A DNA stretch of 64,000 nt from assembly GCA_964612295.1 (NCBI GenBank), contig CAZTDY010000014.1:1-64000 (forward strand). The letters run 5' to 3'. The stretch comes from CAYQJL01 sp964612295. GTDB taxonomy: Bacteria; Eisenbacteria; RBG-16-71-46; CAIMUX01; WJJG01. Position numbers and translations under genes: made by a program. Below the pieces are notes generated by a model. That model did no database searches. It was not told where the DNA came from and saw only the letters and a list, made by a program, of their open reading frames with translations. Below, piece by piece: positions 1 to 9,018 of this stretch (position 1 is the stretch's first letter; every line of letters begins with the position of its first letter).

Positions 1-97
1 GCTGCGCCCTTGCCACAGGCCAAAGCGCTCCCTAGGATGTTTCAGTTGAGGAACGGATCGTTTCGATCGCGGCCGCTTAGCAACCAAGGGAGAGTCT

Positions 98-1114
98 GTG
101 TCCGAGCAGCCGGTGAGCCCACATGCGCAAGGGGATGATCGCATCCAAGAGCGCTCCCTGCGTCCGACCCGGCTGGGCGATTTTCTGGGCCAGGAGGATC
201 TGAAGCAGAATCTGTCGATTCTGGTGGGAGCGGCCACCAAACGCGGCGAGGCCCTCGAACACTTGCTCTTCTATGGTCCGCCCGGCTTGGGGAAGACTAC
301 CCTGGCGTTTCTGCTGGCCAACGAGGTCGAGGGGGAGATGATCTCGACGAGCGGGCCTGCGCTCGAACGTCCCAGCGATTTGGTGGGACTGCTCACCAGC
401 CTCAAACCGCGCGGCATCCTCTTCGTCGACGAGATCCACCGCACCCCGCGCGCCGTGGAGGAATACCTGTACAGCGCGATGGAGGATTTCCGGTTGGACA
501 TCCTCTTGGACCGGGGGCCGGCCGCACGTTCGGTCCAATTGCACTTGCCGCCATTCACCCTCATCGGTGCAACCACCCGGATGGGTCTTCTCACGGCGCC
601 ACTGCGCGGCCGATTCGGCTTCGTGGCCCATCTGGACTTCTATCCGGTCGATGATTTGTGCCGACTCGTGCGCCGCTCCGCGGCGATTCTGGATACCGCG
701 CTCAGCGAAGAGGGGGAGATGGAAATCGCCCGGCGCTCGCGCGGGACGCCGCGGGTCGCCAACCGGCTCTTGCGCCGGGTCCGGGACTATGCCGACGTCC
801 ATGATCTGCCCGAGATCACGGCCGAAGTGGCGGATAAGGCGCTGGCTTTGCTCAAGATCGACAGCCTCGGTCTCCATGAGATGGATCGCCGTCTGCTGGA
901 GACCATCGTTCAGAAGTTCGATGGCGGTCCGGTCGGGCTGGGGACCCTGGCCGCGGTGTTGGGAGAAGAGGAAGACACGGTCGAGGATCTACTCGAACCG
1001 TATCTGATCCAGCAAGGCCTGATCCAGCGGACCAGGCGGGGCCGGGAGGCGACGCCTCAGGCCTGCGAGGTCCTGGGTCTCGAACCGAAGCGCACGCAGA
1101 AACGCCTGCTCTAG
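98..1114 (+). CDS. ruvB: Holliday junction branch migration ATPase RuvB
   Basis: RuvB is the hexameric AAA+ motor that drives branch migration of Holliday junctions with RuvA and RuvC. The 338-residue protein has the usual family length. Walker A GPPGLGKT lies at residues 60-67, Walker B DEIH at 111-114 and the GATTR sensor motif at 158-161. The arginine-finger segment reads PLRGRFG where most family members have PLRDRFG. A winged-helix DNA-binding domain occupies the C-terminus. The GTG start follows an AAGGGAG ribosome site at about 86-92. It leads a ruvB-queA-tgt-yajC run, a common bacterial order. Bases 1-97 upstream hold no assignable gene. Confidence 0.97.
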   Translation: MSEQPVSPHAQGDDRIQERSLRPTRLGDFLGQEDLKQNLSILVGAATKRGEALEHLLFYGPPGLGKTTLAFLLANEVEGEMISTSGPALERPSDLVGLLTSLKPRGILFVDEIHRTPRAVEEYLYSAMEDFRLDILLDRGPAARSVQLHLPPFTLIGATTRMGLLTAPLRGRFGFVAHLDFYPVDDLCRLVRRSAAILDTALSEEGEMEIARRSRGTPRVANRLLRRVRDYADVHDLPEITAEVADKALALLKIDSLGLHEMDRRLLETIVQKFDGGPVGLGTLAAVLGEEEDTVEDLLEPYLIQQGLIQRTRRGREATPQACEVLGLEPKRTQKRLL

Positions 1115-1127
1115 TCGGATTGACAAG

Positions 1128-2180
1128 ATGTCCGATTCCCAGTCTCCAGAAGAATTGCTCGCGGCCTACGACTACGACCTCCCTCCCGAGGCGATCGCCC
1201 AGACCCCGGCGGATCGTCGGGATCAATCCCGGCTGTTGCTGGTGGATCGCGAGGGAGCGGACTATCCTGATTGCCGGTTCGCCGATCTGCCCGGCCTGCT
1301 GGAACCCGGTGATCTCCTGGTCTTGAACGACACCCGCGTGATCCCCGCGCGCCTGTTCGGGCGCAAGATCCCGGGCGGCGGGCGTCTCGAATTGCTGCTC
1401 GTCCGGGACCTGGGCGCGGGCTCCTGGGAGGCGATGGTCCGATCCTCGCGACGGCTGCGAGCGGGAACGGAGTTTGACCTTGGTGAGGGGCAGCGCGGCC
1501 GTCTCGTCGGCCCGCGCGAAGGACCCCACTGGGAGGTTGCCCTCCCGGAGGGAGGCGACCTCGATCGGCTGCTCGAAGAGCATGGACACATGCCGCTGCC
1601 GCCCTACATCACGCGCCCCGACACCGACCACGATCGGGACCGGTATCAAACCGTGTTTGCCCGGAGTCCAGGAGCGGTGGCCGCTCCCACGGCCGGCCTG
1701 CACTTCACGGACGACCTGTTCGCCGCGCTCGACTCCCGGGGAGTCGGGCGAACGATGGTGACCCTCCACGTCGGGCCCGGGACGTTTCGCCCCTTGGATT
1801 CCTCGGCCTTAGAGAGTGGGAGTCTCCATCGCGAGTGGTATCATCTGCCGCCCGCCGCGGTGGCCAGCATCGAGGAGACGCGTGCGGCCGGCGGGCGCAT
1901 TGTGGCGGTCGGGACCACGACGACCCGGGTGCTGGAGTCCTGCGCCCGGGAGGACGGCACGCTCCTGCCCGGCTCGGGTGATACGCGGCTCTTCATCCGC
2001 CCGCCCTATCGCCGGCGGGTCGTCGATCAGCTCATCACCAACTTCCATCTTCCCCGCAGTTCGCTGCTGATGCTGGTGGCCGCCTTTGCCGACCGGGAGC
2101 GCATTCTGGCCGCGTACCAGGAGGCTTTGACCAGGGGATTCCGGTTCTACAGCTACGGCGACGCAATGCTGATCCGCTGA
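1128..2180 (+). CDS. queA: S-adenosylmethionine:tRNA ribosyltransferase-isomerase QueA
   Basis: QueA transfers the ribosyl part of SAM to 7-aminomethyl-7-deazaguanine in tRNA to form epoxyqueuosine, the penultimate queuosine step. At 350 residues it has normal length. Family motifs NDTRVIPARL (67-76) and PTAGLHF (187-193) are intact, and the end reads YSYGDAMLI as expected. It starts 13 bp after ruvB and precedes tgt, the other queuosine enzyme here, so the two are probably cotranscribed. Confidence 0.97.
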   Translation: MSDSQSPEELLAAYDYDLPPEAIAQTPADRRDQSRLLLVDREGADYPDCRFADLPGLLEPGDLLVLNDTRVIPARLFGRKIPGGGRLELLLVRDLGAGSWEAMVRSSRRLRAGTEFDLGEGQRGRLVGPREGPHWEVALPEGGDLDRLLEEHGHMPLPPYITRPDTDHDRDRYQTVFARSPGAVAAPTAGLHFTDDLFAALDSRGVGRTMVTLHVGPGTFRPLDSSALESGSLHREWYHLPPAAVASIEETRAAGGRIVAVGTTTTRVLESCAREDGTLLPGSGDTRLFIRPPYRRRVVDQLITNFHLPRSSLLMLVAAFADRERILAAYQEALTRGFRFYSYGDAMLIR

Positions 2181-2250
2181 CCCGCCGGAGTGTGGTAGGA
2201 TCGGCCGACCTTAATTGTAGGGTGGGCCGCCAGCGTGACAGGGGACGCGC

Positions 2251-3414
2251 GTGACCGATTTTGCTCCTGAAAAGAGGACGATCGACTTCCGATTGACCGG
2301 TGGCGAACCATCCGGGCCGAGGTTGGGCGAGCTTCGCATCGGGGAGGTGACCGTGCCGACGCCGGCCTTCATGCCGGTCGGCACCCGCGCTTCGGTCAAG
2401 ACGCTGGATGCGCAGGATGTGGAGGAGATCGGCGCCCGGTTGATCCTGGGCAACACCTATCACCTGCACCTGAGGCCGGGATCGGAGCTCATCCGCGGGC
2501 AGGGTGGCCTGCATCGGTTCATGGGATGGCGGGGCGGGATCCTCACCGACAGCGGGGGATTCCAGGTGCACAGCCTGGCGAAGCTCAGGCGTATCGACCC
2601 CGAGGGGGTCGAGTTCAGGTCGCACCTGGACGGGTCGGCGCACTCCTTCACCCCCGAGCGCGTCCTCGAGATTCAGCAGAATCTGGGGAGCGACGTGAGG
2701 ATGGTTCTGGACGTCTGCACGACCTTTCCGGCCGAGGAGACCCAGGTTCGTGATGAGATGAACATCACCCTGGACTGGGCGGCCCGATCGCAGGCCCAGC
2801 GGGCGAAGATGGAGACCGCCGGCAATTGGCACGGGGTGCTCTACGGGATTGTCCAGGGGGGGCTCTATCCGGGTCTGCGCACGCAGTGTGCGCGCGAACT
2901 TGCGACGATGAACTTCGACGGCTATGCTCTCGGCGGCTTTTCGGTCGGCGAGCCGCTGGGCACGAGTGGTCCCTCGATGGACGCCGCGCTGGCGGAGCTG
3001 CCGAGCCTGAAACCCCGATATCTGATGGGGGTAGGATCACCCGTGGAGGTGATCGACGCGATCGAACGGGGTGTCGATCTGTTCGATTGCGTTCTGCCGA
3101 CCCGAAACGCGCGCAAGGGTACGGTCTTTACGCGCCAGGGCAAGATGGTCGTGAAAAACGCGACCTTTGCCGAGGATAGCAGGCCCATCGACGAGCAATG
3201 CTCCTGCCGGGCCTGCCGTCGTTACTCGCGAGCCTATATCCGGCATCTCTTTCAAGTGGGTGAACAATTGGCCGGGCGACTGGCCACAATCCATAGCCTG
3301 GCCTTCATGGAAGGGCTCATGGCCCGCGTTCGCGGTGCAATCGCGGATGGCCGCTTTGCACAGGTGGCTGCGGAAGTCAGGCAGGCGTACGAGACACACG
3401 AGACAAGGAGGTAG
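2251..3414 (+). CDS. tgt: tRNA-guanine transglycosylase (Tgt)
   Basis: Tgt exchanges guanine-34 for preQ1 in tRNAs with GUN anticodons. The 387-residue protein shows the DSGGFQ motif at 100-105, GGFSVGE at about 228-234, the nucleophile segment FDCVLPTRNAR (Asp279) and the zinc site Cys317, Cys319, Cys322, His332. The base-recognition segment reads MVLDVCTTFP around Asp154 rather than the common FDECPPYP, a variation outside the catalytic residues. GTG start at 2251. It sits between queA and yajC. Confidence 0.96.
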   Translation: MTDFAPEKRTIDFRLTGGEPSGPRLGELRIGEVTVPTPAFMPVGTRASVKTLDAQDVEEIGARLILGNTYHLHLRPGSELIRGQGGLHRFMGWRGGILTDSGGFQVHSLAKLRRIDPEGVEFRSHLDGSAHSFTPERVLEIQQNLGSDVRMVLDVCTTFPAEETQVRDEMNITLDWAARSQAQRAKMETAGNWHGVLYGIVQGGLYPGLRTQCARELATMNFDGYALGGFSVGEPLGTSGPSMDAALAELPSLKPRYLMGVGSPVEVIDAIERGVDLFDCVLPTRNARKGTVFTRQGKMVVKNATFAEDSRPIDEQCSCRACRRYSRAYIRHLFQVGEQLAGRLATIHSLAFMEGLMARVRGAIADGRFAQVAAEVRQAYETHETRR

Positions 3415-3415
3415 A

Positions 3416-3751
3416 ATGCCCAGTTGGTTCCTGCTAATGACGGGTGGTCCGGCCGGAGAGGGCGGACAACAGGGAAGCCCGTTCACCATGCTGATTTTCT
3501 TCGCGCTCATCTTCCTGATTTTCTACCTGTTGATCATCAGGCCTCAGCAGAAGCGACAGAAGAAGCACAACGAAATGATCGCCGGCATTCGTAACGGTGA
3601 CGAAGTCGTGACCTCCGGGGGCATCCTCGGGCGGGTCGACAGCACCCGGGAAGAGAACGGTCTCGAGATCGTCGTGCTCAAGATCGCCGAGAACACCAAG
3701 GTGGAAGTCTCCCGCGCTCACATCCAGCAGGTGGTTCGCAAGAACGCCTGA
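3416..3751 (+). CDS. yajC: Sec translocase accessory subunit YajC
   Basis: YajC is a small inner-membrane protein that associates with SecDF and the SecYEG translocon. The 111-residue protein has a single hydrophobic span at about 23-41, the signature RPQQKRQKK immediately after it, and a small cytoplasmic domain with the typical NGDEVVTSGGILGRV stretch. ATG 3416 follows a perfect AAGGAGG (3405-3411) and abuts the tgt stop, so a longer reading frame that opens upstream inside tgt is not the start. Unusually, secD and secF do not follow; fmt does. Confidence 0.94.
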   Translation: MPSWFLLMTGGPAGEGGQQGSPFTMLIFFALIFLIFYLLIIRPQQKRQKKHNEMIAGIRNGDEVVTSGGILGRVDSTREENGLEIVVLKIAENTKVEVSRAHIQQVVRKNA

Positions 3752-3813
3752 TGCGGGCCCGAAGGCGTGCGGCTGGCGAGATGCGCATCTCTAGGTCTCA
3801 AGGGGGAACAGGT

Positions 3814-4788
3814 GTGAAAATCGTTTTCATGGGAACACCTGAGTTCGCCGTGCCCACTCTTCGCCGGTTGGTGGAGGAAGGCCTCGCCCCCGCGGCCGTC
3901 TATAGCCAGCCTACGCGCCGGCAGGGCCGCGGGCTGCGCGTTGTGCTTCCCCCCGTGGCCAAGGTTGCACAGGAGCTCTCCTTGCCTCTGCGGCAACCTG
4001 AAGTGCTGCAGAGTAAGAAGGAGATGGAGTTTCTGCGGGAGTTGGCTCCCGATCTCATCATCACCGCGGCCTACGGCAAGATCTTTCGCCGGCGTTTGCT
4101 TGGGTTGCCGGGGAAAGGCTGCCTCAATCTCCACCCCTCGCTGCTGCCGAAGTATCGGGGTGTATCGCCGATCCAGACCGCGATCCTGCGGGGAGACTCC
4201 CACACCGGCGTGAGCATCTACCAGATGGATGAGCGCGTCGATGCCGGGCCCATCCTGTTGCAGCGCGACACGCTGATCGCCCCCGATGATACGGGCGGCA
4301 GCCTGAGCGGGCGGCTGGCCAGCCTGGGGGCGGAGATGATGTGTGCCGCGGTCCGCAGCCTGGAGGCGGGCAGGTTGAACGCCATGCCCCAGGATGAGGC
4401 GCGTGCGTCCTACGCCCCGCGCCTGGCTCGAGGGGATGGTTGCCTCGACTGGCGCCTCCCGGCCGGTCAGATCAACCGGACCGTCCGGGCGCTCTTCCCC
4501 TGGCCCGGGACCTTCACCTATTGCCGCAGCACCCGGGTCAAGATCCTCGAGGTCGAGGTGATCGACGAGGCCGATCACGGTGTGCCCCCCGGCACCATTT
4601 TGAGCGCGGGTGGCAAACACCCACCGATCATCGCCGCCCTCCCCGGGGCGGTCGCGCTTCGCCAGGTGCAACCCGAGAACTGTCGCGCGCAAGACGGGAC
4701 CGCCTTCTGCTGCGGGCAGAGGGTCGGGCCGGGTGTCCGTCTGCGGGGCGGGCCCACCGAGGAACCATCCGAGGCTGAACATGCGTGA
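3814..4788 (+). CDS. fmt: methionyl-tRNA formyltransferase
   Basis: Fmt formylates initiator Met-tRNA using 10-formyl-THF. GTG 3814 gives 324 residues starting MKIVFMGTPEFAV, the normal family N-terminus, and is preceded by AAGGGGG at 3800-3806. An in-frame ATG at 3751 would add 21 unconserved residues. Catalytic Asn105, His107 (LNLHPSLLP) and Asp143 are present. The C-terminal OB-like tRNA-binding domain is retained. The gene overlaps rsmB by 8 bp, suggesting coupling. Confidence 0.95.
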   Translation: MKIVFMGTPEFAVPTLRRLVEEGLAPAAVYSQPTRRQGRGLRVVLPPVAKVAQELSLPLRQPEVLQSKKEMEFLRELAPDLIITAAYGKIFRRRLLGLPGKGCLNLHPSLLPKYRGVSPIQTAILRGDSHTGVSIYQMDERVDAGPILLQRDTLIAPDDTGGSLSGRLASLGAEMMCAAVRSLEAGRLNAMPQDEARASYAPRLARGDGCLDWRLPAGQINRTVRALFPWPGTFTYCRSTRVKILEVEVIDEADHGVPPGTILSAGGKHPPIIAALPGAVALRQVQPENCRAQDGTAFCCGQRVGPGVRLRGGPTEEPSEAEHA

Positions 4789-6112
4789 AGTACGAGACCT
4801 GGTCCTGAAAATTCTCGTGCGGAGCGAAATCGAACGCGTTCCCACCGACCCGCTCCTGGCGCCACGTCTGGCGAGGAGCCGGCTCGATGAACGTGACCGC
4901 CGGCTGGTGACCACGTTGGTGAAGACCACCCACCGCTGGCGAGGCCGGGCCGATCGCGTGCTCGACCTCCGCCTCAATCGTGGCATCCGGTCGCTCGACG
5001 TGCGCACCCTGAACATCCTGCGCCTTGCCTACGTGCAGCTGTACCACCTGGATCAGATTCCCGTTCACGCGATCGTCCACACGGCGGTGGACCTCGCCAT
5101 GATCAAGGTTGGATCCGGCAAGGCCAAGCTCGTCAATCGTATCCTGCGCGGGTTGGTCAGCTCGGCTCCCACCGAGAAGGACTGGTCCCGGGGCGAGGGC
5201 GTCCAACGCCTGGAGGGCGAGCTTTCCCATCCCGGCTGGCTTCTGGAGCGTTGGGTGCCGCGCTGGGGTGAGGACGAGGTGCGCCGCATCTGCACCTGGA
5301 ACAACAGCACCCCCTCCTTTCACCTGCGCTTGCACGGGACCGAGGCGGAGCGCGAAAATGCCCGCGATACCCTTCGAGACGAAGGTCTGGAGATCACCCC
5401 GGGGGCGGTGACGCCGGAGTCGGTTCGAGTGAATGGGTCATTCCCGGTTCAGAGACACGCCCTGATGAAAGCCGGGCGCCTGGTGCCGCAGGATGAGAGC
5501 CAGACCCTCGTGGGTCTGCTCATGCCCCTGGTTGGTTCGGGGCCGATCCTCGATCTGTGCGCCTCGCCGGGCACCAAGGCTTCCCATCTGGCCGCCCGGT
5601 TCCCCGATGTCCCCGTGATCGCCTCCGATCTGAGTCGCCGGAAAGTGAAACGGATCCTGCAGACGAGGGAGCGTCTGGGCCTGCCCAACCTGAGCGTCGT
5701 GGCCGCCAATGGGATGGCCTCTCCGTACCGGCCGACAGCCCCCGCCGTGCTCCTCGATGCCCCCTGCACCGGGTTGGGCGTGCTCCAGCGCCGACCCGAT
5801 GCCCGGTGGTTGAGGTGCCCGGGAGATTTGACCGATGCGGTCCGCACCCAGCGTGAGCTGCTGGCCGCGGCCGCGCCCCTGGTGGCGCCCGGCGGCACGC
5901 TGCTCTACAGCGTCTGCTCCCTGGAGACCGAGGAGTGCCAGGAGCAGGCCGAGTGGTTCCTCCAGTCGTTCCCCGACTTCGAGCCGGGGCAACTCCCCGA
6001 ATGGGTGCCTGAGTCGCTGTCCTCCGGCGCCGGGCAGATGTGCGTGCCGTCCGGCACGCTGGGCATGGAGGGTTGCTTCGCCGTTCTGCTGCGCCGGAAG
6101 GAGGGGACTTGA
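4781..6112 (+). CDS. rsmB: 16S rRNA cytosine-C5 methyltransferase RsmB
   Basis: RsmB (Sun/Fmu) methylates C967 of 16S rRNA. The 443-residue protein has an N-terminal NusB-like RNA-binding domain (about 1-130) and a Rossmann methyltransferase domain. It shows the SAM loop LCASPGTKASHL near 259-270, the PC motif DAPCTGLG (326-333) and the catalytic cysteine in YSVCSLE (Cys379). ATG 4781 lies inside the fmt 3' end. The longer upstream reading frame is in-frame coding shadow. Its stop overlaps the next start by one base (TGATG). Confidence 0.94.
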   Translation: MREVRDLVLKILVRSEIERVPTDPLLAPRLARSRLDERDRRLVTTLVKTTHRWRGRADRVLDLRLNRGIRSLDVRTLNILRLAYVQLYHLDQIPVHAIVHTAVDLAMIKVGSGKAKLVNRILRGLVSSAPTEKDWSRGEGVQRLEGELSHPGWLLERWVPRWGEDEVRRICTWNNSTPSFHLRLHGTEAERENARDTLRDEGLEITPGAVTPESVRVNGSFPVQRHALMKAGRLVPQDESQTLVGLLMPLVGSGPILDLCASPGTKASHLAARFPDVPVIASDLSRRKVKRILQTRERLGLPNLSVVAANGMASPYRPTAPAVLLDAPCTGLGVLQRRPDARWLRCPGDLTDAVRTQRELLAAAAPLVAPGGTLLYSVCSLETEECQEQAEWFLQSFPDFEPGQLPEWVPESLSSGAGQMCVPSGTLGMEGCFAVLLRRKEGT

Positions 6113-6858
6113 TGGGAGAGCGCCTGCGCCGCCTGCCCCGCCGCCTCTGGTCGCTGGCGGTGCCTCTGCTCCTGATCGCCATCGGTGGGGGGGGGGCGGT
6201 GCTTGTCTTTCAGTTTCTGGTGATGCCCACCTTCGTGCGTCAGGGTCAGGACACGGGCGTCCCCGACGTCCGGGGTTTGAGCCTGACCGACGCCGAGCCG
6301 CTCCTTCAGCAGGCCCAGCTCCGAACCGGTTTGGTGAGCAACGCGGCCGACGAGCATATTCCGCCCGGACGGGTCATGCGCCAGAATCCACCTCCGGATT
6401 ACAGCGTCAAGCAGGGACGCGAGGTCGATCTGGTCGTCAGCCTGGGCCCCGAAGAGCAGCGGGTCCCGCCCCTGGAAGGGGAGAGTCGGGTCCATGCCCG
6501 ATTCCTACTGGCCCGCGAAGGGCTGAATGTGGGCAAGGTCCGCTCGATCGGCTCGGACGAGGTGCCCGCGGATCATGTGGTGACCTCCTCCCCGAGGCCG
6601 GGACGTGGGGCCGCCGGCCACGATGCGATTGATCTGTTGGTCAGCACGGGACCCATTCTGGAGCGGTACCTGATGCCGGACCTCCGCGGCCAGGACGCCG
6701 ATCAAATGGAGGCGGCGCTCATCGAGGCCGGTCTCACCGTCAGGCGCCGCGTTCGCCCGGGCGCCCGCACCCGCCTGGGGCAAATCGTCGAGCAGAGCCC
6801 GCCTCCGGGCCACCCGGTGGCCGGAGGGGGGATCGTGGAGATTACCACCGGAGGCTAG
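6112..6858 (+). CDS. membrane-anchored protein with three PASTA domains and no kinase
   Basis: The 248-residue protein begins with a basic stretch and one membrane span (about 12-37), followed by three PASTA repeats at roughly 49-112, 116-180 and 186-246. Each repeat keeps the P-[DL]-x-G opening and the Q-x-P-x-G/P-x-x-x-x-x-x-G core. PASTA domains bind muropeptides or beta-lactams in Ser/Thr kinases and PBPs. No kinase or transpeptidase domain is encoded here or beside it. Firmicutes and Actinobacteria place the PASTA kinase PknB/StkP between rsmB and rpe, which is exactly this slot. A cell-wall-sensing or septal role is plausible but inferred. Confidence 0.88.
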   Translation: MGERLRRLPRRLWSLAVPLLLIAIGGGGAVLVFQFLVMPTFVRQGQDTGVPDVRGLSLTDAEPLLQQAQLRTGLVSNAADEHIPPGRVMRQNPPPDYSVKQGREVDLVVSLGPEEQRVPPLEGESRVHARFLLAREGLNVGKVRSIGSDEVPADHVVTSSPRPGRGAAGHDAIDLLVSTGPILERYLMPDLRGQDADQMEAALIEAGLTVRRRVRPGARTRLGQIVEQSPPPGHPVAGGGIVEITTGG

Positions 6859-6870
6859 GAAACCAGTTTC

Positions 6871-7590
6871 ATGCCAGCCATTCCCCCGGGGCTTCAGATC
6901 GCCCCATCGCTCCTGTCCGCGGACTTCGCCCATCTGGCCGAGGAGATCGACAGCATCGAAGCGGCGGGCTCCGCGATATTGCACCTGGATGTGATGGATG
7001 GCCATTTTGTGCCCAGCATCACCTTTGGCCCGCCCTTGGTTCGCAGCGTGCGGGCCTCGACCGGGCTCTATCTCGACACCCACCTCATGATCCGCGAGCC
7101 AGTGCGCTTCCTCGAGCCTTTTGCCGAAAGCGGATCCGACCTTCTCACCATCCATGTGGAGGCCTTGGGTGAGGAGCCCCAGATCCCCAGCCCGGGGGCT
7201 CTCAAGTCCTTCCGCAGGGCGGTCGAGATCTGCTCCGACTGCAAGGTGCAGATCGGCCTATCCTTCCGTCCCCGAACCACGCCTTTCCACTGGCTGGAGG
7301 CCGTCGGCCGCGATTTGGACCTCCTGCTCCTCATGACCGTGGAGCCTGGATTCGGAGGTCAGGCCTTCATGGAAGGGATGGTGCCCCGGATCCAGGAAGC
7401 CAGGCAGATGATCGCTAAGGCCGGATGGCGCTGCCGTATCGAGGTCGATGGGGGGATCGCCCCGGAGACCGTCTCCAAGGCGGCCGGGGCGGGCGCCGAG
7501 ATCCTCGTGGCGGGTACGGCCGTCTTCGGCGAGACCGACCGCAGCCGGGCCGTGGCAGACCTCCTGGCGGCCGCCGACAAACGCGGGTAA
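6871..7590 (+). CDS. rpe: ribulose-phosphate 3-epimerase
   Basis: Rpe interconverts ribulose-5-phosphate and xylulose-5-phosphate in the pentose phosphate pathway. The 239-residue TIM barrel begins IAPSLLSADF and has the metal/acid segment HLDVMDGHFVP (38-48, His38, Asp40), the MTVEPGFGGQAF loop and the phosphate-binding DGGIAPET near the end. The start lies 12 bp after the PASTA gene, so fmt-rsmB-PASTA-rpe is probably one unit. Confidence 0.96.
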   Translation: MPAIPPGLQIAPSLLSADFAHLAEEIDSIEAAGSAILHLDVMDGHFVPSITFGPPLVRSVRASTGLYLDTHLMIREPVRFLEPFAESGSDLLTIHVEALGEEPQIPSPGALKSFRRAVEICSDCKVQIGLSFRPRTTPFHWLEAVGRDLDLLLLMTVEPGFGGQAFMEGMVPRIQEARQMIAKAGWRCRIEVDGGIAPETVSKAAGAGAEILVAGTAVFGETDRSRAVADLLAAADKRG

Positions 7591-7594
7591 AGGC

Positions 7595-7624
7595 TTGATC
7601 CCGGTGGGGCCGCGGTGATAAACT
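7595..7624 (+). promoter_or_regulatory. possible sigma-70-type promoter for ffh
   Basis: TTGATC (7595-7600) and TAAACT (7619-7624) are separated by 18 bp, just past the rpe stop and 54 bp before the ffh start. Both hexamers match four of six consensus positions. Position supports it; the match is only moderate. Confidence 0.4.
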
Positions 7625-7677
7625 CCCTGTTTTGCGTAGTCTAAGGGAGCTTATACCCCCACAGCGGGGTGACATAC

Positions 7678-9000
7678 ATGTTTGAGTCTCTTGCAGGACG
7701 ACTGGACCAAGTTTTCTCACGAATCCGCGGCCGAGGGAAACTGACGCCGGATAATATCCGTGAGAGTTTGCGCGAAATGCGCCGGGTCTTGCTGGAAGCC
7801 GACGTCAACTTCAAGGTTGCTCGCGACTTCATCAAGCAGGTCGAGGAACGAGCCATGGGCACCGAGGTGCTCAAGAGCCTGACGCCCGGCCAGCAGTTGG
7901 TGAAGGTCGTCTACGAGCAGATGACCGAGTTGCTCGGCGGCGAGACGTCGCGTCTGGTCGAATCGACCGAGATCCCCACGCGGATCTTGATGGTCGGTTT
8001 GCAGGGGTCTGGAAAGACAACCTGCACGGCGAAGATTGCTCGCAGGCTGAGGAAGCAGAAGAAGGTCCCGTTTCTGGGAGCCTGCGATGTCCATCGCCCT
8101 GCGGCGATCGATCAGCTCCAGCGCCTGGGCGCCGAGCTGGACGTGCGCGTGTTTGCAGAGCCGGGCGAGACGGACGCAGCCGCGGTGGCTGCGCGAGGGC
8201 TGGCCGCGGCCCGCCAGGCCGGTGCGGACTACTATGTGGTCGACACGGCCGGGCGAATGCAGATCGACGAAGCGATGATGGAGGAGATCGAACGCGTCAA
8301 AGAGGCGGTCGATCCTCATCAAACGCTGCTGGTGGTCGACGGGTTGACGGGCCAAGAGGCCGTTTCGGTCAGCCAGGCGTTCCACGAGCGGTTAGAGCTT
8401 GGCGGCGTCATCCTCACGAAGATGGATGGCGACGCACGGGGCGGAGCAGCTCTGAGTGTCCGCGCCGTGACCGGCGTGCCGATCCTGTTTCTGGGAACGG
8501 GCGAGCGGACCCAAGCGCTGGAGACCTTCCATCCGGCCGGGATGTCCTCACGGATCCTGGGGATGGGAGATGTGTTGAGTTTGGTTGAGAAGGCCGAGCA
8601 GGAGATCGACCTCGAAGAGGCCGAGAAGCTCCGCAAGAGCCTCGAAAAGGATGAGTTCACTTTCGAGCACTTTCTGGGCCAGATGCGCCAGATGCGCAAG
8701 ATGGGTCCCATGCAGGATTTGGTGAAGCTGATTCCCGGCGTGGCGCCCAAGATGCTCGGAGATCTCAAGGTTGATGAAAGGGAGGTCTCACGTCTGGAGG
8801 CGATCGTGCTCTCCATGACGCCGGATGAACGTCGGCGCCCGGAGATCATCAACGGATCGCGGCGGCGCCGGATCGCCCGCGGTAGCGGGACGACGGTGCA
8901 GCAGGTCAATCGCCTGCTTCGTGACTTTCAGCAGATGAGAAGGTTGTTTGGGCGGCTGCGCAAAGGGCGTAAGCTCCCAGGCCTTTTCCAGCTCTCGTAG
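7678..9000 (+). CDS. ffh: signal recognition particle GTPase Ffh
   Basis: Ffh binds 4.5S RNA and signal sequences and docks with FtsY to target nascent proteins to SecYEG. The 440-residue protein has the N domain, then the G domain with GLQGSGKTT (107-115), DTAGR (189-193) and TKMDGDARGG (247-256). The methionine-rich M domain follows from about 325, with the RNA-binding segment SRRRRIARGSGTTVQQVN. ATG 7678 gives the classic MFESL start. An in-frame GTG at 7669 is possible but adds only three residues. It is followed by rpsP, a frequent ffh neighbour. Confidence 0.97.
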   Translation: MFESLAGRLDQVFSRIRGRGKLTPDNIRESLREMRRVLLEADVNFKVARDFIKQVEERAMGTEVLKSLTPGQQLVKVVYEQMTELLGGETSRLVESTEIPTRILMVGLQGSGKTTCTAKIARRLRKQKKVPFLGACDVHRPAAIDQLQRLGAELDVRVFAEPGETDAAAVAARGLAAARQAGADYYVVDTAGRMQIDEAMMEEIERVKEAVDPHQTLLVVDGLTGQEAVSVSQAFHERLELGGVILTKMDGDARGGAALSVRAVTGVPILFLGTGERTQALETFHPAGMSSRILGMGDVLSLVEKAEQEIDLEEAEKLRKSLEKDEFTFEHFLGQMRQMRKMGPMQDLVKLIPGVAPKMLGDLKVDEREVSRLEAIVLSMTPDERRRPEIINGSRRRRIARGSGTTVQQVNRLLRDFQQMRRLFGRLRKGRKLPGLFQLS

Positions 9001-9018
9001 GCAAGAGGAGGAGATGCC

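Noticed and set aside
1..97. 3' end of an upstream gene such as ruvA
   Set aside because: Too short; stops occur in two frames and the third gives no recognisable protein.
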